Origin: Bacteroidota bacterium
GTDB taxonomy: Bacteria; Bacteroidota; Bacteroidia; B-17B0; Aurantibacillaceae
Assembly: GCA_019638705.1 (NCBI GenBank)
Contig: JAHBTI010000023.1
Location: 1 to 50,938 of the forward strand
Reading direction: 5' to 3'
DNA: 50,938 nt
Below are positions 49,132 to 50,938 of the stretch, in pieces. The translations under genes and the position numbers were made by a program. Within the stretch, counting starts at the first letter, position 1. Every line of letters starts with the position of its first letter. The notes under the pieces were generated by a model. It searched no databases. It worked only from the letters and a program-made list of their open reading frames with translations, and was not told the DNA's origin.

Positions 49132-49181
49132 TGTGTGAAATGTGCTTTTTATTGTGTGAAATGCACCAAAAACTGTGTGAA
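49132..49181 (+). promoter_or_regulatory. Three direct repeats with 21-bp period, probable activator site
   Basis: TGTGTGAA occurs at 49132, 49153 and 49174, exactly two helical turns apart, and the first two copies share the longer TTGTGTGAAATG. They lie 60-110 bases upstream of the adhesin gene. Repeats of this size with 21-22 bp period are the hallmark of LytTR-type regulators. TACCTTGC at 49210-49217 is a weak -7-like element 29 bases after the last repeat. Confidence 0.55.
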
Positions 49182-49240
49182 CGATGTTGGTTTTTCAAAA
49201 AGGAAGTGCTACCTTGCCTGACAACAAAAGATAAAATATC

Positions 49241-50938
49241 ATGAGAACATCTGTAAAAATTTCGCTGTTTGTTGCCTTCGTATCCATGTTTGGTTTTATG
49301 AACGCACAAAATGATAATGCAAAAACTGCATACATCAAAAATCAGGATTACCTCTCTGCAAGCTCTACCCAGAGTTTTAAAAATGTGTATGGGGATTCCT
49401 TAAAGGGTTTTGATGAGAATAAAGTCAAATCGGATATATTGTCCCATGGATTCATTCAAATAGAGAATGTTTATTTGCTTAATCAGGCAAAGAGAAACTA
49501 TATAAACAAAAAGTACAGTATAGGTGAATATGCTCCTCAGCCAAAATTAACACAATCTGTATTGCCTCCGCAAAATTCATCACCTTCCAACAACTCTAAA
49601 ACTATAGGTGGCGGCAATCAAATTATTAACGTTGCACCCTGCGTAAACGAAGATTTTGAATTAACTCCCGTAGGTATTTATCAAGGTGCGATGAATGCTT
49701 ATGCCGTTGCAGGCTGGACCATTGAGAGCAGAACCAATAATGGTACCTGCCAAAGCGGACCTTGTTTCGCGCCTAATAATTATGTGTGTAATACCAATAA
49801 TAACCCTTGGGTACTTGGCAGCCCCGAATTTGAAATAGTTCAAACGCCTTTACAAAATCCGTTTCAAAGTAATAATGGTGCAACTAATTTGAATGCCTGT
49901 ATGCCCTGGTTAAATAATTCGCCATTAGGGGGCAATAAAGTAGCTCACCTTAAGAACACACAAACACCTGATGCCGATATGACAAGAATATCCACAGAGT
50001 TTCCTGTAACGCCTGCCAATACCTCATTTCAGTTTGCTTATGCCGGCTCTTGGGACGGTAATGACCATGATTGTTGTGTAAAACCAAGGTTTGAAATAAA
50101 TATGTACAGCTGTGGCGGTAATCTTTTGGGCTGTTCATCCATTTCTCTTACACCAGCAGGTAATACTGGTGCTTGTACGGTTTTAGGAGGTGCTACTTAT
50201 AGTTTTTCTAGCAATTGTAGTGCCAACGGTACCGGATGGACATACAATGACTGGCAAGTTCAATACATTGATTTGTCGCCTTATATAGGACAATGTATCA
50301 GATTTGAAGTTATGGTATCAAATTGTAGTGCCACCGGTCATCACGGCAATTTATTCCTTGACGCTGCCTGTGGCAGCGGTAACCCACTATGCCCAACCTG
50401 CGTGCCGCCTGCTTCCACAAATACCGTGGCAGGACAGGCTGTAAGCTATTGTGCGGGCAGTAACGTAGCAAACATAGCAGCACCTTCGGGTTATGTTTCT
50501 TATATGTGGGGACCTCCTCCGGGTTACCAAATTCCTACCGGACAATGCTGTGTTCCGGTACTGACCTTATCACCCGCCCCTGCGCCGGGTACTATTTGGA
50601 CAGTAACGATGACGAGTCAGTCGGGTTGTTTATTTGTTACCACCAACACGGTAGCTTATACTACAGTGGGCGTAGCCGGTTTAGCCTCCAGCCCGAGTTG
50701 CAGCAACGGTGCAAGTGGCAGTGCCACCGTCGTCGGGTCGGGCAGCAGCTTGGGTTATAACTATGTATGGAAAAACTCATTGGGCACTACTGTGGGCACA
50801 CAATCCACCGCCACGGGTCTTGCGCCGGGTATCTATTCCGTAACGCTAAGCGGCGGTTTATGCGGTACTACCACCGAAACCGTTGAAGTAGGCATTGGTG
50901 GTTTTCAGATGCAAACAGTACTAAAACCTTTTTGCGGC
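49241..50938 (+). CDS. Large secreted adhesin-like protein with PKD/Ig-like repeats (3' end missing)
   Basis: The frame starts at ATG 49241 and stays open to the window end, so at least 566 residues are encoded. The signal peptide ends in FGFMNAQ. Then comes a Ser/Asn-rich region, a jelly-roll-like domain with NEDFELTPVGIYQGAMNAYA, FQFAYAGSWDGNDHDCCVKP, QYIDLSPYIGQCIRFEVMV and HHGNLFLDAACG (a cell-surface or choice-of-anchor type), and SprB/PKD-type repeats (NYVWKNSLGTTVGTQ, GLAPGIYSVTLSGG). Such proteins are type IX secreted and anchored through a C-terminal domain not visible here. Regulated probably by the upstream 21-bp repeats. Confidence 0.85.
   Translation, partial: MRTSVKISLFVAFVSMFGFMNAQNDNAKTAYIKNQDYLSASSTQSFKNVYGDSLKGFDENKVKSDILSHGFIQIENVYLLNQAKRNYINKKYSIGEYAPQPKLTQSVLPPQNSSPSNNSKTIGGGNQIINVAPCVNEDFELTPVGIYQGAMNAYAVAGWTIESRTNNGTCQSGPCFAPNNYVCNTNNNPWVLGSPEFEIVQTPLQNPFQSNNGATNLNACMPWLNNSPLGGNKVAHLKNTQTPDADMTRISTEFPVTPANTSFQFAYAGSWDGNDHDCCVKPRFEINMYSCGGNLLGCSSISLTPAGNTGACTVLGGATYSFSSNCSANGTGWTYNDWQVQYIDLSPYIGQCIRFEVMVSNCSATGHHGNLFLDAACGSGNPLCPTCVPPASTNTVAGQAVSYCAGSNVANIAAPSGYVSYMWGPPPGYQIPTGQCCVPVLTLSPAPAPGTIWTVTMTSQSGCLFVTTNTVAYTTVGVAGLASSPSCSNGASGSATVVGSGSSLGYNYVWKNSLGTTVGTQSTATGLAPGIYSVTLSGGLCGTTTETVEVGIGGFQMQTVLKPFCG

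Noticed and set aside
1..50938. CRISPR arrays, rRNA genes, prophage, full insertion sequences
   Set aside because: I looked for regularly spaced direct repeats, rRNA segments, phage structural genes and transposases and saw none; the repeats present are palindromic, dispersed units.

Overview
The window is a chromosomal segment of a Bacteroidota bacterium. The signs are a hemC-hemD fusion, a PorP/SprF-family type IX secretion protein, the gliding lipoprotein gene gldH next to a PSP1/RicT-like gene, a DUF5606 gene, many outer-membrane barrels and lipoproteins, A-rich leaders instead of Shine-Dalgarno sites, and -7 promoter elements of the form TAnnTTTG. The base composition is AT-rich. No genus can be named from the sequence alone; a Chitinophagales- or Sphingobacteriales-like lineage would fit.

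Layout. Positions 1-714 hold the end of a coiled-coil/TPR protein. 767-912 is a remnant of a LolD-type ABC ATPase. 1037-6376 carries hemA, hemCD, ybeY, a lipoprotein and serS. 6779-9326 is an accessory island of small secreted proteins and a large HEPN-like protein, bracketed by mirrored integron-cassette-like ends. 9538-13050 holds a flotillin/NfeD-like pair and a nitrosative-stress repair pair (hemerythrin plus Ric/ScdA) with a good promoter and operator. 13097-22161 includes gldH, the RicT-like gene, two paralogous outer-membrane proteins, a PLP enzyme, PorP/SprF, an aminopeptidase P, DUF5606 and EVE proteins. hldD (22205-23194) is followed by a second cassette-like island (23304-24693). 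24776-33569 carries an acyl-CoA synthetase, DCC, SdpI, FKBP, an N-acyltransferase, EngB, a transketolase half and a VWA protein. 33667-37467 is more variable: a parC tail remnant, small unknowns, an XRE regulator, and a sigma factor beside an anti-sigma-like serine protease. 37909-49069 holds small lipoproteins, Mrp, a TMTC-like TPR membrane protein with an EF-hand insert, an NtrY-like kinase, a fatty acid desaturase, tRNA-Leu, asd and 3-hydroxyanthranilate dioxygenase. The window ends inside a large secreted adhesin-like gene preceded by three direct repeats with a 21-bp period.

The most striking feature is the density of small mobile or palindromic DNA. Two copies of a roughly 180-bp MITE-like element share 13-bp terminal inverted repeats. 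At least four families of palindromic repeats are scattered between genes. Some lie inside genes: in a PLP enzyme and in the NtrY-like kinase they are translated in frame, and in hldD one supplies the C-terminus. The second theme is three mirrored-end gene cassettes whose arrangement matches integron cassettes with attC-like sites, although no integrase is present in the window.
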